A stretch of 18,323 nt of DNA from positions 1 through 18,323 of the forward strand of contig CAYWGR010000112.1 in NCBI GenBank assembly GCA_964458015.1. Reading direction: 5' to 3'. Source of the DNA: CAYWGR01 sp964458015. Lineage in GTDB: Bacteria > Planctomycetota > Planctomycetia > Pirellulales > Thermoguttaceae. The translations under genes and the position numbers were made by a program. This document shows, in pieces, positions 14,255 through 18,323 of the stretch; the stretch's first letter is position 1; each line of letters begins with the position of its first letter. The notes under the pieces were generated by a model that was given only the letters and a program-made list of their open reading frames with translations, searched no databases and was not told the DNA's origin.

Positions 14255-14283
14255 ACTTTATCGTTGGATTCTCCCTGCGTCAA
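14255..14283 (-). promoter_or_regulatory. Candidate promoter of the tetR-adaptor-pump operon
   Basis: On the minus strand TTGACG (14283-14278, 5 of 6 consensus) and TAAAGT (14260-14255, 4 of 6) are separated by 17 bases. The expected start lies in the palindrome at 14233-14248. The -10 box is weak, so the assignment leans on the palindrome and distance to the gene. Confidence 0.42.
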
Positions 14284-14476
14284 TGGATCTTTATGGAAGG
14301 AGGCGAGAAAACGAGACGATGGCCGGGTTTTCGCACCACCCCACAGAGTTATCACTAAAGATTTATACAGATTCCAACTCAAAAAAAACGCGGTGGTGCT
14401 ATTGCGAAGCCGTAAGCGATTTGCCGAATATCGTTTTGCTTACCCCACCCAATGCCATTACGGCGAGAAATGCGAA

Positions 14477-14683
14477 TTAGCCGATTTTGCCGGCGTTGAC
14501 CAGTCGGGCGAAGTGGGCGAAGGAGCGATCGTAGGTCCGTTCGGCTTCCGGCGGGAAAAAACAGCCCGGCAACTCCCCTGCCCCGAGATGATAGCGAACG
14601 CAGTCGCAGCAGATTCCCCTGCGGGAGCATGAAGAATAGGTGCAGGTGCAATTTTTAAGATTTTTCGTTTGTTTGCATTCCAT
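14477..14683 (-). CDS. Small Cys-rich DUF6485-like protein
   Basis: The 68-residue protein, beginning MECKQTKNLKNCTCTYSSCS, has eight cysteines (3, 12, 14, 19, 25, 26, 28, 41) followed by RYHLGAGELPGCFFPPEAE and TYDRS. This arrangement (CxC, CSRRG.CC.C, RYH..GELP.C.FP.E.E.TYDRS) is what I recall for the DUF6485 family of small cytosolic proteins. The cysteines suggest Zn or Fe-S binding; no function is established that I know of. The frame extends to 14731 without an ATG, so Met at 14683 is taken as start, matching the family's N-terminus; there is no strong RBS. It lies between tetR and the acyltransferase, downstream of that gene's terminator, and is probably transcribed on its own. Confidence 0.75.
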   Translation of the reverse strand: MECKQTKNLKNCTCTYSSCSRRGICCDCVRYHLGAGELPGCFFPPEAERTYDRSFAHFARLVNAGKIG

Positions 14684-14875
14684 GAGACACCGTTCGAGGA
14701 CGTTTGGAATCGCGTAGTCTTTGATTTTCAATACTTTTCAGACATGCATGGCCATGGTACGAGATATCATTATTCTTGAACAGCCTGGCCATTCCCGGGG
14801 ATGCCGTAACAGATTTTGGCGGTTGCGGGAACAAACGTGAAATGGGTAATTTATGCCCACGGAAAACAACTGCTT

Positions 14876-14901
14876 AAAAAAACACGGCGGGCAAGCCCGC
14901 C
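14876..14901 (-). terminator. Intrinsic terminator of the acyltransferase gene
   Basis: On the minus strand GGCGGGC-TT-GCCCGCC (14901-14886) is followed by GTG and T7 (14882-14876), a canonical hairpin plus T-run. It ends transcripts coming from 15788-15102, about 200 bases past the stop, and isolates the DUF6485-like gene. Confidence 0.8.
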
Positions 14902-14906
14902 CGCTT

Positions 14907-15032
14907 CACAGTAGACATCACAGTAGACATCACAGTAGACATCACAGTAGACATCACAGTGACACCACAGTAGACCACACAAGTAGATCCCAGAGTAGAT
15001 CACTCAGCAGATCCCAGAGTAGATTCAGCATC
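14907..15032. repeat. 12-bp tandem array, CACAGTAGACAT, decaying to degenerate copies
   Basis: Four exact copies of CACAGTAGACAT occupy 14907-14954. They are followed by diverged units such as CACAGTGACAC, CACAGTAGAC, CCCAGAGTAGAT (twice) and CACTCAGCAGAT, to about 15032. Identical copies at one end and degenerate ones at the other imply growth from that end. It lies in the 3' untranslated part of the acyltransferase transcript, between the stop and the terminator. No spacers, so not CRISPR. A plus-strand frame (14853-15098) reads it as His/Ser/Arg repeats but lacks an RBS. Confidence 0.88.
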
Positions 15033-15101
15033 CAGTACTATCAAGCGACTACAAGCACGACGAGAATTGTGCATCAAGCCCATTTTTTGCCGGCGTGACA
15101 T

Positions 15102-15788
15102 TTATTTTGATGCTTGGCAACGGGTCATTGCTGCGGCGGAGAGTTGCGACTCGACGGGATCGTGTTTTCTTTCGAGTTCGTTGAGAGCAATCTCGATTCG
15201 CTTGCGATATTGCTCGACTGTTTCGCCCTCGCAAGGAAAAATCGGTTCGCCGAAATAGCCGTGGATCGTGGTAAAGGGTTTGGGAATTTGGAAACGGTCC
15301 CATGCACGGGAGAAGATCCATCGCCGGGAGGGAACCGCCACCATATTGACGACGGCTGCGCCGGTTCGTTGGGATAGCACCGCAATTCCCTTATGAACTC
15401 GGTTTCGCGGGCCTCGCGGTCCATCCACGGCGAGATAGCCTGGGGCCCCGCCGGCGACATGCTCGATGAGTGCTTCAATGGCAGCTAATCCGCCTTTATC
15501 GCCGCTTTTTCGACGATTCGATCCACGAATGGGAACGATTCCGCAAATCCCTAAGGAAGGGAGCAGCAATTCGCCATCCTCGGAACGGGAGACCATTGCG
15601 CCCGTGCCACGTTCCCCGTCGATGACGGCGGCAATTTGATGCGAATGGAGAACGGAATAAACATAGGGATGCGCAATTTTTCGCAAATCGGGCCGTGGAT
15701 CTTCGTGGAGTCGAATGCGGCAAGTTGCCCGCAAGATTATGACAGCCAGCGCGATAAACCAACCGTAGACGGCGGTAGAGAGCTTCAT
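15102..15788 (-). CDS. Lysophospholipid acyltransferase-like protein (DUF374 family)
   Basis: The protein has 228 residues. It starts MKLSTAVYGWFIALAVIILR, a membrane-anchoring N-terminal helix. The core has VLHSHQIAAV (47-55), MVSRSEDGELL (65-75), VPIRGSNRRKSGDKGG (85-100), and YLAVDGPRGPRNRVHKGI (118-135), then GYFGEPI (177-183). The SRSEDGE, RGS..R and DGPRGP motifs are those of DUF374 (COG2121), related to the PlsC/LpxL acyltransferases that act on lipids at the inner membrane. The HSH at 48-50 probably plays the role of the HX4D histidine, though the usual Asp is not obvious. AGGA stands four bases before the ATG. The gene is downstream of the rRNA operon terminator and probably has its own promoter. 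The exact acyl acceptor is unknown. Confidence 0.87.
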   Translation of the reverse strand: MKLSTAVYGWFIALAVIILRATCRIRLHEDPRPDLRKIAHPYVYSVLHSHQIAAVIDGERGTGAMVSRSEDGELLLPSLGICGIVPIRGSNRRKSGDKGGLAAIEALIEHVAGGAPGYLAVDGPRGPRNRVHKGIAVLSQRTGAAVVNMVAVPSRRWIFSRAWDRFQIPKPFTTIHGYFGEPIFPCEGETVEQYRKRIEIALNELERKHDPVESQLSAAAMTRCQASK

Positions 15789-15818
15789 AAAATCCTTTTT
15801 TCGCAGTGCGTGTCTCCG

Positions 15819-15852
15819 TATCGTTCGCGTCCGACGAACAGAACGAACGATA
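15819..15852. promoter_or_regulatory. Inverted repeat upstream of the acyltransferase gene
   Basis: TATCGTTCG (15819-15827) and CGAACGATA (15844-15852) are perfect 9-base inverted arms separated by 16 bases. They lie 31-64 bases before the acyltransferase ATG, on its promoter side, and to the left of the rRNA terminator. It could be an operator or a transcript hairpin; nothing in the window decides. Confidence 0.35.
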
Positions 15853-15865
15853 GCGAGAGAAACAA

Positions 15866-15900
15866 AAACCCCCGCAGATCTTATAGACCTGCGGGGGTTT
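15866..15900 (-). terminator. Terminator of the rRNA operon (bidirectional form)
   Basis: CCCCCGCAG (15869-15877) and CTGCGGGGG (15889-15897) form a strong stem, extended by flanking A and T bases. On the minus strand the stem is followed by TTTTTG (15868-15863), placed about 15 bases beyond the 5S rRNA. The T3 on the plus side would make it active in both directions. Confidence 0.85.
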
Positions 15901-15911
15901 CTTGAATTAAA

Positions 15912-16018
15912 TCCGGCAACACCTACTCTCGCACTTTTGGTACTACCATCGGCTCCGAAAGCTTAACTACCGTGTTCGGAAAGGGAACGGGTGTGGCCTT
16001 TCGGATATAGTCACCGGA
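15912..16018 (-). rRNA. rrf: 5S ribosomal RNA
   Basis: The minus strand begins TCCGGTGACTATATCCGAAA and contains CACACCCGTTCCCTTTCCGA, ACACGGTAGTTAAGC and GTGCGAGAGTAGGTGTTGCC, the conserved blocks of 5S rRNA. The ends TCCGG and GCCGGA pair as helix I, giving about 107 nt. It lies downstream of the 23S gene in the same transcript, about 90 bases away, and just ahead of the terminator. Exact ends are set from the helix I pairing and may be off by a few bases. Confidence 0.93.
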
Positions 16019-16109
16019 AAAGAGCGACTCGCCCGGTAAGAGACGAGGCGCTAAAGGTTGTGATAAAGTAGTGACATCTTAATCTTGGCAAATAGAAGCG
16101 TTGGATACA

Positions 16110-18323
<2,214 letters not shown>

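Noticed and set aside
14853..15098. 81-codon plus-strand frame with His/Ser/Arg repeats
   Set aside because: The repeats come from the 12-bp array, there is no RBS, and the frame runs through a terminator that belongs to the opposite strand.

Overview
The window looks like a chromosomal segment from a planctomycete, most likely of the Pirellulales type. This is inferred from the genes and not tested: the style of the Gfo/Idh/MocA oxidoreductase C-terminus, a GspG-like pilin ending in a GWQYDPSTGAIYPN-type tail, REP-like CCCTC/GAGGG palindromes and low-copy tandem heptamers between genes, and generally G+C-rich genes.

Layout. 1-174 is the 3' end of an oxidoreductase gene, followed by a long hairpin. 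430-882 (-) encodes a small winged-helix-like protein whose upstream region is a degenerate 7-bp tandem array. 883-2690 is a long, gene-poor accessory stretch with tandem heptamers, dispersed-repeat motifs, one good promoter-like sequence and one small conserved-looking ORF (1692-1862, -). The transcript of that ORF would start with a densely structured leader holding two interleaved, mutually exclusive inverted repeats. 2691-5114 (+) is an A+T-richer gene for an 807-residue SIR2 + P-loop (STAND-like) + helical-repeat protein, an architecture typical of single-gene NAD-depleting antiphage systems. 5115-5509 is a repeat-rich junction that includes a second copy of the 3' end of the next gene.

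The rest is mostly housekeeping and envelope functions. purF (5510-7096, -) is a B. subtilis-type, Fe-S-containing amidophosphoribosyltransferase. A type II secretion pseudopilin (7390-7851, +) is followed by a REP-type terminator. Next come a proline/alanine-rich lipoprotein (8076-8732, -) and a tight operon on the minus strand: tetR-family regulator (14196-13549), membrane fusion protein (13552-12152) and RND pump (12152-8949), with 4-base and 1-base overlaps. A 16-bp palindrome lies over the predicted start site of the operon, a good candidate operator. A small Cys-rich DUF6485-like protein (14477-14683, -) and a DUF374 acyltransferase (15102-15788, -) follow. The acyltransferase 3' UTR carries a 12-bp tandem array ahead of a strong terminator.

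The right end is the 3' part of an rRNA operon on the minus strand: partial 23S rRNA (about 16110-18323), then 5S rRNA (about 15912-16018), then a strong terminator.

The most interesting pieces are the SIR2-STAND gene with its repeat-rich borders and upstream palindrome, and the attenuator-like leader in front of the 56-residue ORF.
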